DNA of 64,000 bases from JAVBLP01 sp052034625 (GCA_052034625.1 JBPOII010000006.1:124001-188000), one strand, 5' to 3'. Positions 44,192-54,218 are shown, numbered from the stretch's first letter. Notes: generated from the sequence alone by a model not told the origin. Numbers and translations: made by a program.

Positions 44192-45498
44192 CAGATTAAC
44201 TTTTCCTTTATTATTTTTGGACGATCGCTTTTATCACTAGATATTATATAGGATTTTTGCATAATTGCTACAGCTTCTTGGATCATATCGGAAGTATTAT
44301 AAAAGAGTTCTGCAACATTTTCTCCTTCCTTTAGCTGATCACCTGTTTTTTTGTAAAGGACAATCCCGGCAGAATGATCTATTCTATCTTCTTTTTTCTT
44401 CCTTCCGGCTCCTATCATCATAGAAGCTATACCTATATCTCTTGTCATCATTTGAGAAACAAAGCCTGACTTAGAAGCTTTAATTTGTATTGTGTTTGCG
44501 GCTTTCGGCAAAACTTTATCCGGATCATCAATAACCTCAGGATTTCCGCCTTGCATTTTTATAACTTGTCTGAATTTTTCAAGTGCTTTTCCGTCATCAA
44601 TCTTAGATTGGGCTATAATCTTGGCTTTATCAAAAGAATCTGCTTTACCGGCTTTAAATATCATCATAGCCGCCAGATCAAGAGAAAGTTCAGACAAATC
44701 GTTTTTCAACTTACCTTTTAAAATATCAATAGCCTGCTTTATTTCAATTGAATTACCAACACAATTACCCAGAGGCGAATCCATATCAGTAATAAAAGCT
44801 GACATATTTCTGTTAAATTTTTTGCCGATAGAGATCATTTTTTCAGCAAGCTCTTTTGATTCGGCATATCTTTTCATAAAAGCGCCTTGTCCTGTTTTAA
44901 CATCAAGCACTAGAGTCTGTGCACCTTCAGCTATTTTTTTAGACATTATACTTGCACATATAAGAGGTATTGATTCAACAGTTGCGGTAACATCCCGTAA
45001 AGCATACATCTTTTTATCCACGGGTGCTATTTCTTGTGTCTGGCCTATTAAAGCCATTCCGGCATATTCGAGAAGTTCAAGGAATTCTTTTTTATCAAGA
45101 TTTGTGCGAAAACCCGGAATAGATTCAAGCTTATCAAGAGTGCCTCCCGTATGACCAAGCCCTCTGCCCGACATCATCGGAACGCAAACACCTGCACTTG
45201 CAGCTATAGGAGCAAGAATCAGTGATGTTCCGTCTCCAACTCCGCCCGTAGAATGTTTATCGGCTGTAGGAACTTCAAGATACGAGAGGTTCATAATATC
45301 ACCGGAATGAACCATTGCATCGGTCAGATAAAAAATTTCTTCATCGGTCATTCCTGCAAAATAAACAGACATTAAAAAAGCTGACATTTGATAGTCAGCT
45401 ATATCTCCATTATTATAATTATGTACGATAAAATCTATTTCATCTTTTGAAAGTTCTTCACGATTTCTTTTTTTATATATTATGTCATAGGCTCTCAT
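44191..45498 (-). CDS. Pyrimidine-nucleoside (thymidine) phosphorylase
   Basis: 435 residues. Phosphorolysis of thymidine, deoxyuridine or uridine to base and (deoxy)ribose-1-phosphate. Signature KHSTGGVGDGTSLILAPIAA (about 81), SGRGLGHTGGTLDKLESIPG (about 109), and a C-terminal domain with DIGIASMMIGAGRKKKEDRID. Motif layout fits both DeoA and the broader Pdp. It overlaps punA by 14 nt and recJ by 1 nt. Confidence 0.94.
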   Translation of the reverse strand: MRAYDIIYKKRNREELSKDEIDFIVHNYNNGDIADYQMSAFLMSVYFAGMTDEEIFYLTDAMVHSGDIMNLSYLEVPTADKHSTGGVGDGTSLILAPIAASAGVCVPMMSGRGLGHTGGTLDKLESIPGFRTNLDKKEFLELLEYAGMALIGQTQEIAPVDKKMYALRDVTATVESIPLICASIMSKKIAEGAQTLVLDVKTGQGAFMKRYAESKELAEKMISIGKKFNRNMSAFITDMDSPLGNCVGNSIEIKQAIDILKGKLKNDLSELSLDLAAMMIFKAGKADSFDKAKIIAQSKIDDGKALEKFRQVIKMQGGNPEVIDDPDKVLPKAANTIQIKASKSGFVSQMMTRDIGIASMMIGAGRKKKEDRIDHSAGIVLYKKTGDQLKEGENVAELFYNTSDMIQEAVAIMQKSYIISSDKSDRPKIIKEKLI

Positions 45499-46315
45499 TA
45501 ATATGCTCCATAATTTCTTTTATAAGTTTTGAGATCTTTCCTTTTACCGTTTTTCCTATTTTAAGAACTTCATTATGGCAAAGTTCTTTTTTACTTATTC
45601 CGGCGGCCATATTTGATACATATGCCAGACCTATCACTTTTATGCCTGATTGTACCGCGGCTATCGCTTCATAAACTACAGACATTCCGACTATATCTCC
45701 GCCGAGTTTTCTGAAAGCTTTTACTTCTGCCGGCGTTTCATAAGAAGGACCGCTGACAGCAAAATAAATACCTTCTCTGATCTTTATATTCATTTTCTTG
45801 GCAATACTTATTATTTTCTTTCTATACTCTGCATCATAAACATCGTTCATATTCGGGAATCTCTCCCCGAATTCATCATGATGAATACCTATCAAAGGAT
45901 TATTTCCTGTAAAATTAATATGGTCTTTTATAAGTACTATATCGCCTTCTTTATATTTTAAATTTATGCCGCCTGCCGCCGCCGTCAAAATAAGATTTTT
46001 GATGCCGGCTGCTTTCATTACTCTTATGGGATATATTAAATCCTGCGGCTTATGGCCTTCATAGAAATGGAATCTGCCGCTAAATATCAAAATATCGATT
46101 TTTTTATTTCTGCATAAAAGCAATTCGCCATTATGTCCTGAAACCGTAGTCTCCGGAAAAAAAGGTATTTTCGAGTATTTGATCTTTTTGATTACAGTAA
46201 ATTGTTTTGATATATCTGAAAGTCCGGAACCGGCAACAACAGCAGTTTCCGGTTTAAAACCTTTAACGGAAAGAATAGTTTTTTTAGATCTTTCTATTTT
46301 TTCAAAAATATTCAT
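45485..46315 (-). CDS. punA: Purine-nucleoside phosphorylase (trimeric type)
   Basis: 276 residues. Phosphorolysis of inosine/guanosine and deoxy forms. TAVVAGSGLSDISKQF, PFFPETTVSGHNGELLLC, FSGRFHFYEGHKPQDLIYPI (phosphate site), LTAAAGGINLKYKEGD, and YFAVSGPSYETPAEV; VGMSVVYEAIAA near 205. Start overlaps the deoB stop (ATGA). Confidence 0.94.
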   Translation of the reverse strand: MNIFEKIERSKKTILSVKGFKPETAVVAGSGLSDISKQFTVIKKIKYSKIPFFPETTVSGHNGELLLCRNKKIDILIFSGRFHFYEGHKPQDLIYPIRVMKAAGIKNLILTAAAGGINLKYKEGDIVLIKDHINFTGNNPLIGIHHDEFGERFPNMNDVYDAEYRKKIISIAKKMNIKIREGIYFAVSGPSYETPAEVKAFRKLGGDIVGMSVVYEAIAAVQSGIKVIGLAYVSNMAAGISKKELCHNEVLKIGKTVKGKISKLIKEIMEHINESL

Positions 46316-47496
46316 TTTGATACCGCACCTTTAAAACTTTTACCGTTCTTCATTTTAGAGAGAGAGGAAAAATCGGCTATGCTTGCCGCAATATCCGAAA
46401 GGCTTTCCCTGATACCTAAATCAATATTACTCTTAAGTTTTTTTCCGTATACCATAAGCGGTACATATTCTCTTGTATGGTCCGTATGCCTTGTGAAAGT
46501 CGGGTCACAACCGTGATCTGCCGTAATTATCAGCATATCCTCTTCGCCCATTTGATCCTCGAGTTCAGGAAGAAAATTATCAAACTCTCTAAGTGCATTT
46601 GCATATGCTTTAACATTTCTGCGATGTCCCCACAACATATCAAAGTCTACAAGATTTGTAAAAATAAGAGTTTGTTTTTCAAAAGTTTTTGATACTTCAT
46701 CAAAAGTTACTTTCATCCCTTCATCATTACATTTTGTATGAATAGCCCGTGTTATGCCTTTTGAATTAAATATATCTTCGATTTTTCCTATTGCAATAAC
46801 TTCGCCGCCGGCTTTTTCTATCTCGTCCATCACAGTTATATCAATCGGAGATAAAGAATAGTCTTTTCTATTGGATGTTCTGGTATATTTCCCGCCTGAA
46901 CCTGTAAAAGGTCTTGCTATAACACGTGCTACAGCATTTTCTCCGGTGAGTATCTCTCTTGCTGTCTCGCAATTTCTGTAAAGTTTTTCAAGACCATAAG
47001 TTTCTTCATGAGCCGCTATTTGAAAAACAGAATCGGCTGAAGTATAAACTATCGGGAAACCTGTTCTTATATGTTCTTCTCCAAGCCTTTGTATTATCTC
47101 AGTTCCTGAAGCTGTTTCATTGCCTATGATTTTAGTGCCTATGCGTTTTTCAAATTCATCTATAAGAGATTTAGGAAAACCGTCAGGATATAGAGGAAAA
47201 GGTTTATCAAGCACTATACCCATCATCTCCCAATGTCCTGCAGTTGTATCTTTTGCCGGAGATTTTATAACCATTTTTCCATAACTGCCCTTGATATCGC
47301 TGTCTTTTAAAGAACTGCTTTTGCCGATAATTTTATATAATCCGAGTTTTTCCATATTCGGCAGAGTATAATCTTTGCCCATAGATTCAAATATATGACC
47401 TATGGTATTAGCTCCGGAATCATTATATTTTTCGGCATCCGGCAAAGCTCCTACTCCGGCGCTGTCTAAAACTATCAGCACTATTTTTCTTATCAT
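46312..47496 (-). CDS. deoB: Phosphopentomutase
   Basis: 394 residues. Mn-dependent alkaline-phosphatase-superfamily enzyme interconverting (deoxy)ribose-1- and 5-phosphates. KIVLIVLDSAGVGALPDAEK (metal-binding Asp), DTTAGHWEMMG with the phosphorylated Thr, TSADSVFQIAAHEE, and the C-terminal ADHGCDPTFTRHTDHTREYVP metal site. It connects the two phosphorylases downstream to deoC and the pentose phosphate genes. Confidence 0.96.
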   Translation of the reverse strand: MIRKIVLIVLDSAGVGALPDAEKYNDSGANTIGHIFESMGKDYTLPNMEKLGLYKIIGKSSSLKDSDIKGSYGKMVIKSPAKDTTAGHWEMMGIVLDKPFPLYPDGFPKSLIDEFEKRIGTKIIGNETASGTEIIQRLGEEHIRTGFPIVYTSADSVFQIAAHEETYGLEKLYRNCETAREILTGENAVARVIARPFTGSGGKYTRTSNRKDYSLSPIDITVMDEIEKAGGEVIAIGKIEDIFNSKGITRAIHTKCNDEGMKVTFDEVSKTFEKQTLIFTNLVDFDMLWGHRRNVKAYANALREFDNFLPELEDQMGEEDMLIITADHGCDPTFTRHTDHTREYVPLMVYGKKLKSNIDLGIRESLSDIAASIADFSSLSKMKNGKSFKGAVSK

Positions 47497-47497
47497 T

Positions 47498-48445
47498 TTA
47501 TTTTCTTTTCAATACTTTTTGGGCAGCATCAGCTATATTTACATCTTTCAAACCGAACTTTTTCATAAGGTCATTCGGCTCTCCTGACTCGCCGAATGTA
47601 TCATTTACTCCGACAAATTCCATAGGCACGGGAGCATTTTTTACTACAACTTCCGCTACAGCTGAACCTAAACCCGCAAATATTTGATGTTCTTCGGCTG
47701 TAACAATGGCTCCGCATTCTTTTGCGGCATCAATAATAGCCTTCTCGTCGATAGGCTTAATTGTATGCATATTTATGACTTTCGCTTTTATTCCTTTTTC
47801 CTCAAGGATATCGGCTGCCATAAGAGCTTCATATACCATTGTCCCGCATGCTATTATGGCAAGATCTTTACCTTCTCTTAAAACACATGCTTTGCCTATC
47901 TCAAAAGGAGTTTCTTCTTTTGTTATTATAGGAATGGTTTCTCTGCCATATCTTATATATACCGGTCCGGTTTTATATGCACTTGCCATTGTTGCTTTTT
48001 TGGTTTCTATCATATCACATGGAACTATGACAGACATTTTAGGAAGACATCTCATTATAGCGATCTCTTCAAGAGCCTGATGAGTAGCACCGTCAGGTCC
48101 TACCATAAGTCCTGCATGCGAACCGCCGATCTTAACATTAAGATTGGAATAACAAACCGTAGTCCTTATCTGTTCCCATGGTCTGCCTGAAGCAAAAACT
48201 CCATAAGTCGCCGCAAAAGGTATAAAACCTGCAACAGCAAGACCGGCTGCCATACCTATTAAATTTGTTTCTGCAATACCTACATTTACAAATCTGTCAG
48301 GGAACTGCTCCTGAAAGCCGTTTATCGCAACTGAAGAAACGGTGTCAGCGCCTAATACAAAGATCTTCGGGTCTTTTTTCCCAAGCTCAACTAAAGCTTC
48401 GCCGAATCCGAATCTTGTAGCTTTTTTTCCAAAAACTTCAACCAT
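47498..48445 (-). CDS. Transketolase, C-terminal subunit
   Basis: 315 residues, the pyrimidine-binding and C-terminal domains of a split transketolase: RFVNVGIAETNLIGMAAGLA (with the cofactor-activating Glu region), IPFAATYGVFASGRPWEQIR and VGPDGATHQALEEIAIMRC. TPP-dependent exchange of two-carbon units between sugar phosphates. It works with the N-terminal subunit encoded 16 nt upstream. Two-gene transketolases are common in anaerobes. Confidence 0.93.
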   Translation of the reverse strand: MVEVFGKKATRFGFGEALVELGKKDPKIFVLGADTVSSVAINGFQEQFPDRFVNVGIAETNLIGMAAGLAVAGFIPFAATYGVFASGRPWEQIRTTVCYSNLNVKIGGSHAGLMVGPDGATHQALEEIAIMRCLPKMSVIVPCDMIETKKATMASAYKTGPVYIRYGRETIPIITKEETPFEIGKACVLREGKDLAIIACGTMVYEALMAADILEEKGIKAKVINMHTIKPIDEKAIIDAAKECGAIVTAEEHQIFAGLGSAVAEVVVKNAPVPMEFVGVNDTFGESGEPNDLMKKFGLKDVNIADAAQKVLKRK

Positions 48446-48461
48446 TATATTTCTCCTAAAA

Positions 48462-49286
48462 TTACTTTATAGTTGCATCTATTTCTGCAAGTGCTTTTTC
48501 AACAAGTTCTTGTGAAGGAGTTTTGCCATGCCACTCGGCAAGATTCTCCATAAAAGAAACACCTTTGCCTTTTACAGTTTTTGCAATAATAACAGTGGGT
48601 TTCCCTTTTGTCTCTTTTGCTTTTTCATAAGCCTTATCCACTTCATTTAGATCATGACCGTCGATCTCAATGACATTCCAACCGAAAGAAGCATATTTAT
48701 CGCCTAAAGGCGCAATATTCATAATATCTTTTGTCGCACCGTCTATCTGCAAACCGTTATCATCAACAATACCGCAAAGATTATCAAGTCCATAATGTGC
48801 CGCAGACATCGCTGCTTCCCAAATACTGCCTTCTTGCTGCTCTCCGTCTCCCATCAAAACATAAACCCTGTTCTCTTTTTTTGCCTGTTTCATGCCTACC
48901 GCAATACCGGCACCTATAGACAGACCATATCCCAGAGAACCTGTTGATATTTCAACACCAGGAATACCTTTATCTTTTGCGGGATGTCCCTGAAGCCTGC
49001 TGCCTGCTTTTCTGAGTGTGCAGAGCTCATCTTTGCTTATACATTCAAGCTGAGCAAGAACCGCATATAATACAGGGCAGACATGTCCTTTTGACAAAAC
49101 AAAATAATCTCTGTCAGGATCACTGGCATTATCCGGATTGAACTTCATATGCTTAAAGTATAAAGATACCAAAAGCTCAACCGAGGATAAACTTCCGCCG
49201 GGATGTCCGGAACCGGAAAGCCCGAGCATTTTTATAATATCTTTGCGTACATTGGCAGATATTATCTTTAAGTCCAATTTCTCCAT
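48462..49286 (-). CDS. Transketolase, N-terminal (TPP-binding) subunit
   Basis: 274 residues. GLSGSGHPGGSLSSVELLV at the N-terminus, KGHVCPVLYAVLA, STGSLGYGLSIGAGIAVGMK, and the TPP-binding motif VLMGDGEQQEGSIWEAAMSA...VDDNGLQIDG. AAGGAG RBS. It provides the route from ribose-5-phosphate and xylulose-5-phosphate to glycolysis. Confidence 0.93.
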   Translation of the reverse strand: MEKLDLKIISANVRKDIIKMLGLSGSGHPGGSLSSVELLVSLYFKHMKFNPDNASDPDRDYFVLSKGHVCPVLYAVLAQLECISKDELCTLRKAGSRLQGHPAKDKGIPGVEISTGSLGYGLSIGAGIAVGMKQAKKENRVYVLMGDGEQQEGSIWEAAMSAAHYGLDNLCGIVDDNGLQIDGATKDIMNIAPLGDKYASFGWNVIEIDGHDLNEVDKAYEKAKETKGKPTVIIAKTVKGKGVSFMENLAEWHGKTPSQELVEKALAEIDATIK

Positions 49287-49297
49287 TTAATACTCCT

Positions 49298-51544
49298 TTA
49301 TTTAACTTTACAAGTACTCAATTCATTATATAAATTCGCATTTTCTATTATGATAGCTGCTTGATTGGCTATCATAACTATCAAGTTCTTATCTTCCTCA
49401 TTATAAGCATTCGGCTCATGTTTACCTATTCTGAGAACACCTATAACTTCATTATCATTTATCAAAGGAACTATGATTATAGATTTTATCCCCCAATCTT
49501 TTGCACTATGGCTTCTGATAGTCGGATCGGAAGTAGCATCTTTACTGAGATGAGCAATCCCTTCGCTGAATACTTTTGCAGATAATGAATCTTGGTCATC
49601 TCTATCAATCCTAAGCATTACTTTATCACTCCCACCAGTATAAAAAGCACCTGGCTGAGTTATGAGTTTTCCGCTTTTTTTATCATACAATAATACAGCA
49701 CAGAGGTCGGCTTTAAAAGCGTCTTTCGTAACATCAATGATCTTTTCAAGAACTTTTTCAAGGTCCGGAGCAGTTGATATTGCCGAAGATATTCTCTGTA
49801 AAAATGTGAGATCATGTACTTTATTTTCAAGTTCAGAATATAAACGTATTTTCTCTATAACCCCTGAAAACAGAATAGCTATATGCTCTAAAATATTCAC
49901 ATCATTATCTGAGATCTCAGAACCGAATTTATTTATAGAAATAATAAATCCGGCAACTTTACCATTACTTTCTATAGGTATAAAAGCAGCTGAAGACATA
50001 GGGATTATCTTAAGAAATTCCGGTACTTTTTGCTTTATTTCTGCTGAATTATTCAAAATTTCGGGTTTCTTTTTTTCTTTGAGATCCTTTATTATATTAG
50101 ATTCTTCTTCGCCCATCCTAATGTCTTTTATTTTTTCAAAATCAATTGAGAAAGAACCATTAAGAAAATAAAACTTACCTGACGCTTCGTCTTCAAGCAT
50201 AATAGCCGATGTTTCCATACTGGTAAGTTCAAGAACTTTTTGAATTATAAAAGAAGACATCTCATTAAGATTGAACTTGGTTGAAACAAAAGCGGATATA
50301 TCATACAAAGCCTTAATATCCCTTACTTTTCTTATGAGCCTGGCATTAGTCTGAAGCAATTCATTAGAAGTAATATTTACTTCCGTTTCAAGCCTGCGAT
50401 TATGCTCCTGTATCTTATCGTACATTTTTGTATTTCTTAAAGCTACAGAGAGATATTTGCCTACTGTAGATATAGTGTCGGAAATATCCGCCTCAAAAAT
50501 TGAAGATGAGCTTCCGCTTACATTAAGTACACCCAAACATGTGCCGCTTTCATCAATAAGAGGAATATTTATCTGTGTAACAGCACCTTCATCAGTAAAA
50601 ATTTTCACCTGGCTTTTTTCCATAGATTTAAGATTTTTTACTATTATCATTTTACCAGTTAAAAAACTGTCCGCAACCGGGTTCCCATCGTCAATTTTAA
50701 TGTTTTTCACAAAATTATGTGAGTATCCGCGCTTAGCGGCAACTCTTAAAGTTCCATCTTCGCCGAGAAGAATAACAGCACACATAATGTCAGGTATCTT
50801 TTTCTGTATAATCCCCAAAATAGCATTAAATATCTGGTTCATATCTACCTGAGAAGTAAGTGCTTTTGAAACTGAAAAAAGCATTTGAACGGTAGTATTA
50901 ATATCAAGAACTCTTGAATTAAGCTTTTGTAACGACTCACCGAGCTCTTTCCATATACCGCCTTTATACTTCAACTTTATCTCAGACGAAGTCCCATTAG
51001 ATATTTCTCTTATTGTTTTTCTAAATTCAGATAGAGGAAGTATCATCTTAACTACAAAATATGCAGTTGCAAAACAAAAAACCAAAGCTATGGACAATAG
51101 AAAAGAAAGTACTAATATAAGGATATTCTTTTCCGAAAAGAAAGTATTCAATACCAGTTCAGGAGAAGGCCATATTTTTATCCAGCCTACTATCTTTTCT
51201 TCGATCTTTACAGGATATATTACATTAAGTGTCCAAAGAATATGATCTCTTTTCCTTAATCCTTCAGTATAGTTCACGCTTTTGTCATCATTTAAAAATG
51301 AAAACATTACGATATCTTTGCTTTGTTCCAGCTCAGTAAAGAAAAGTTTTAACTTATCTTTAGTATCTTTTGAAGGTTCCGTCCAAGATTCTGAAATTGT
51401 CTTACGTGTTTTTGTTATTATAGGATCAAATGATTTCTTTATTGTATTTTGAAACCAGAAATAAACCAGCATATTCCAAACAAGAGCGGTAGCACCAAGA
51501 AGTATAAAAAATATAGATAAATATTTTAATATAAATTTTCTCAT
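49298..51544 (-). CDS. Membrane-bound multi-GAF sensor without a recognisable output domain
   Basis: 748 residues. First membrane helix (about 9-33), extracytoplasmic domain (about 34-130), second helix (about 138-167), a HAMP-like segment (about 168-220), then three GAF-like domains (about 240-380, 430-575, 590-740) joined by coiled coil (LETEVNITSNELLQTNARLI). It ends NLYNELSTCKVK straight after the last GAF; no kinase, GGDEF, EAL or HTH is visible. It could signal by protein contact or regulate a partner. It lies in the nucleoside operon between deoC and tkt with 12- and 11-nt gaps. Confidence 0.85.
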   Translation of the reverse strand: MRKFILKYLSIFFILLGATALVWNMLVYFWFQNTIKKSFDPIITKTRKTISESWTEPSKDTKDKLKLFFTELEQSKDIVMFSFLNDDKSVNYTEGLRKRDHILWTLNVIYPVKIEEKIVGWIKIWPSPELVLNTFFSEKNILILVLSFLLSIALVFCFATAYFVVKMILPLSEFRKTIREISNGTSSEIKLKYKGGIWKELGESLQKLNSRVLDINTTVQMLFSVSKALTSQVDMNQIFNAILGIIQKKIPDIMCAVILLGEDGTLRVAAKRGYSHNFVKNIKIDDGNPVADSFLTGKMIIVKNLKSMEKSQVKIFTDEGAVTQINIPLIDESGTCLGVLNVSGSSSSIFEADISDTISTVGKYLSVALRNTKMYDKIQEHNRRLETEVNITSNELLQTNARLIRKVRDIKALYDISAFVSTKFNLNEMSSFIIQKVLELTSMETSAIMLEDEASGKFYFLNGSFSIDFEKIKDIRMGEEESNIIKDLKEKKKPEILNNSAEIKQKVPEFLKIIPMSSAAFIPIESNGKVAGFIISINKFGSEISDNDVNILEHIAILFSGVIEKIRLYSELENKVHDLTFLQRISSAISTAPDLEKVLEKIIDVTKDAFKADLCAVLLYDKKSGKLITQPGAFYTGGSDKVMLRIDRDDQDSLSAKVFSEGIAHLSKDATSDPTIRSHSAKDWGIKSIIIVPLINDNEVIGVLRIGKHEPNAYNEEDKNLIVMIANQAAIIIENANLYNELSTCKVK

Positions 51545-51556
51545 CTGTTTCCCGTT

Positions 51557-52204
51557 TTATTCATTTTTACTTAAAAGCAATGACGATGTACCTATACGCG
51601 ATGCACCCGCATTGATAAACTCAACAGCCTGGCTGATTTTTTTAATGCCGCCGGAAGCTTTGATCTTAACATTTCGCGGAATAAAGCGTTTTATTAAAAT
51701 AATATCTTCAAGCTGTGCTCCGGAAGGACCATAGCCTGTCGATGTTTTTACAAAATCTGCACCGGAATCAGCTACAACTTTACTTGTTGTTACTATCTCT
51801 TCTTTTGAAAGGTAGCAAGTCTCTATTATTATTTTCAATATATTAGATCCTGCCGCTTTTCTTATATCTTTGAGCTCTTTCTCTACATATTTAATATTCC
51901 CCGACTTTAAAGCCGAGACATTTATAACAACATCAACTTCATCAGCACCTGAACTCAAAGAACTTTCAATTTCATAAGTTTTAACAGTACTTTCACAGTA
52001 ACCTAAAGGAAAAGCTGCTACTGTAGTAATCTTAACGCCGCTTCCTGAAAGAAAATCTCTGCAATTCTTTATCATATATGGAGGTACACAAACCGAATAA
52101 AAACCATATTTAACCGCTTCTTTGCATAGCTTTTCAAAGCTTTCAATAGAAGAGTCTGTTTTTAAAAGCGTATAATCTATATATTGTGCAATATTTATTT
52201 CCAT
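51557..52204 (-). CDS. deoC: Deoxyribose-phosphate aldolase
   Basis: 215 residues. Class I aldolase splitting 2-deoxyribose-5-phosphate into acetaldehyde and glyceraldehyde-3-phosphate. The Schiff-base Lys is in ADFVKTSTGYGPSGA (about 152); the second active-site Lys is in VKIKASGGIK (about 180). GADEVDVVINVSALKSG and KIIIETCYLSKEEI are typical. A 53-nt gap separates it from the upstream DUF4139-like gene, the largest gap in the run, and the RBS is weak. Confidence 0.95.
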   Translation of the reverse strand: MEINIAQYIDYTLLKTDSSIESFEKLCKEAVKYGFYSVCVPPYMIKNCRDFLSGSGVKITTVAAFPLGYCESTVKTYEIESSLSSGADEVDVVINVSALKSGNIKYVEKELKDIRKAAGSNILKIIIETCYLSKEEIVTTSKVVADSGADFVKTSTGYGPSGAQLEDIILIKRFIPRNVKIKASGGIKKISQAVEFINAGASRIGTSSLLLSKNE

Positions 52205-52257
52205 TTATATTTTACCGTAAGAGATATATTCAAAAACTTCTACAACAGAATTCTATC

Positions 52258-53610
52258 CTATTTCCACCAATATTTTACTGTATAATTTACTTCTTTTTCG
52301 CCGTTTGCAGGTACAGTAACAAGAAATTCTATAGTATTTGAATCCGTTTTATTAAAAACATCGGAATTCTTTTCTATTTTCCAATTCTCCCATCTATAGA
52401 GCTTCTCTACAATATTGACTTGAACTGCTTCGTCCTTGCTGTTTTTTATTTTTATTATAAATTCTTCCTGTGCAGACCTAGATTCGCTCTTATAGGAAAT
52501 CTGTTTTCTTTCTCCTGTAATATCAAAAGCATTGCCGATACAAAGTGAAAGTTTAGCATCTTTTGCGGTATGGTCTATCGTATCTTCTCCGATAAACTCC
52601 ATTGAATCACCGTCATATTTTGAAACTCTGACCTTTCCTTTAGGCAAAGGTATGCCGAGATTATTTTCTTTTGAATTTTTAAAATCAACTGTTATTGTAA
52701 TTTTTGTGTCGTTTTGCACACCGTTATAAGTAAAAACTTTTTTCACAGGCACTTTTGAAGAGGTAATAAATTCTATCTGTTTTATTTCATTATCTTTTAC
52801 TGTCGCCTTTCTTTGAAGCTCATATATATGGTATTCAAAAAATGATTTTTCTTCGAAAGATTCCCTTTTAAGTGCGGCTTTTCTTTCATAAACTAGATTG
52901 TCAACAGCAGCATATACAGGTCTTTGTTGCACAATATTAACATCTCCGGCTATCAGTTTAAGTTTTGCATCTTTATACGTTGCACCGCTTTTATTATTAA
53001 GAGTTATCCAGCCGTTTATGTCGGCGGCAGTATCTTTTTCATTCAATACAAGCACATAATCCGCATTCCAGCTTATACCGCTTGTATGATAGGAGATCTC
53101 CATCTGATTTTTCCCTTCAAAACCGCTTTCTACAAGCCATGCCAGTGTAGGTTTTAAACGCAGACCTTCAGGAAGTTTTGAAAGAGAGATTTCTCCGGTA
53201 GGGTTCAACACTATCTTTTTATCTGTCTGTACAATTATGCCGCCTGATACGGCAAGAAGAGTACCTGTAAGTTTTTCCCTTTTATCTTCGCCTATTCTTT
53301 CTATTTCTATGATATTACCGATATACTTTGTTAAAAGTTTATCGCGGCTTACTAGGTCATAATCAAAATTTTGTTCCAAAACTTTTATCTTTGACTGTTC
53401 TTTTATGAACTTAGGCAGAACACTGGTCGGATCTATCTTGGAGGCAACATTGTCGAACTCTATGTTTTGTATTCCTTTTTTAAGATTTACCTCTCTTGTT
53501 TCTTTTACAAGAGCAAGATTATTGTTATAGACTGTTACAGCAATATCCGCATAAGAAAGCTGAGCAAACATTATAGCCGCACTTAAAACACAAAGTGAAA
53601 ATTTTTTCAT
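52258..53610 (-). CDS. DUF4139-like secreted protein
   Basis: 450 residues. Signal peptide 1-21 (ending QLSYA). The body matches the DUF4139 pattern: AVTVYNNNLALVKETREVNL at the start, EISYHTSGISWNADYVLVLN in the middle and a C-terminal VTVPANGEKEVNYTVKYWW. Function unknown; members resemble mucoidy-inhibitor-like envelope proteins and contain beta-rich domains. Strong GGAGG RBS; the start codon overlaps the preceding stop. It is in the nucleoside run but has no evident role in it. Confidence 0.82.
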   Translation of the reverse strand: MKKFSLCVLSAAIMFAQLSYADIAVTVYNNNLALVKETREVNLKKGIQNIEFDNVASKIDPTSVLPKFIKEQSKIKVLEQNFDYDLVSRDKLLTKYIGNIIEIERIGEDKREKLTGTLLAVSGGIIVQTDKKIVLNPTGEISLSKLPEGLRLKPTLAWLVESGFEGKNQMEISYHTSGISWNADYVLVLNEKDTAADINGWITLNNKSGATYKDAKLKLIAGDVNIVQQRPVYAAVDNLVYERKAALKRESFEEKSFFEYHIYELQRKATVKDNEIKQIEFITSSKVPVKKVFTYNGVQNDTKITITVDFKNSKENNLGIPLPKGKVRVSKYDGDSMEFIGEDTIDHTAKDAKLSLCIGNAFDITGERKQISYKSESRSAQEEFIIKIKNSKDEAVQVNIVEKLYRWENWKIEKNSDVFNKTDSNTIEFLVTVPANGEKEVNYTVKYWWK

Positions 53611-54218
53611 TAATTTCCTCCAACATTTATGTTTTCTTTAGGTATTGAACGCAAAATATACTTTACTGCTCCGTCAAGTGCTGAAGTCAGATCAAGCCCC
53701 TCATAAGTATAAGAGTCAGACCATACAACTTCTCCGGTTTGATTATCTGTCATATAAGCATATATGCCTACGGTAGCATTGCTTGCCATAATTCTATTAT
53801 TTTCACCAAGGCCGAAAGCCGTACCGAGATCATACATATTAGAACCGCTTATTTCTATCACATCACTTGTATATATCATCGGCGCACGTCTATTGTGTCT
53901 TCCCATTCTTTTAACATCGGGAGTATATACAAGATATCTTTTGTCCGGCTGGTAAACAGTAAGGCTGCCTTCTATAACAACATCCGCCTGTACGGAAGGG
54001 TCAATGATAACTCTATAACCTTTTGCCATCAGGTTTTTCATAAAAGCATTTTGTACAACATTTCCTGAATTATCATAAACTGTCTCTGATGCAAATTTAC
54101 CTACTCTGACAGTTTTAATTGCCGCAAAATTATAATCTTGCCTTATAACAGCTCTATTTACAGCACATGATGATACAAACAGAGCTAAAGCGGCTATAAA
54201 AAAAACCTTTTTAATCAT
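53610..54218 (-). CDS. Lipoprotein with CsgG/TolB-N-like features
   Basis: 202 residues. Lipobox FVSSC (MIKKVFFIAALALFVSSC). The rest resembles lipoproteins with a CsgG- or FlgO-like fold: IKTVRVGKFASETVYDN, AFMKNLMAKGYRVIID, ADVVIEGSLTVYQPD, GIYAYMTDNQTGEVVWSDSY. The assignment is fold-level only. The frame opens at a TTG (54233); ATG 54218 begins a proper signal. It overlaps the TPR gene by 8 nt. Confidence 0.75.
   Translation of the reverse strand: MIKKVFFIAALALFVSSCAVNRAVIRQDYNFAAIKTVRVGKFASETVYDNSGNVVQNAFMKNLMAKGYRVIIDPSVQADVVIEGSLTVYQPDKRYLVYTPDVKRMGRHNRRAPMIYTSDVIEISGSNMYDLGTAFGLGENNRIMASNATVGIYAYMTDNQTGEVVWSDSYTYEGLDLTSALDGAVKYILRSIPKENINVGGN

Noticed and set aside
49298..51544. Sensor histidine kinase
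   Set aside because: No H-box or ATP-binding N/G boxes after the last GAF domain; the protein ends there.
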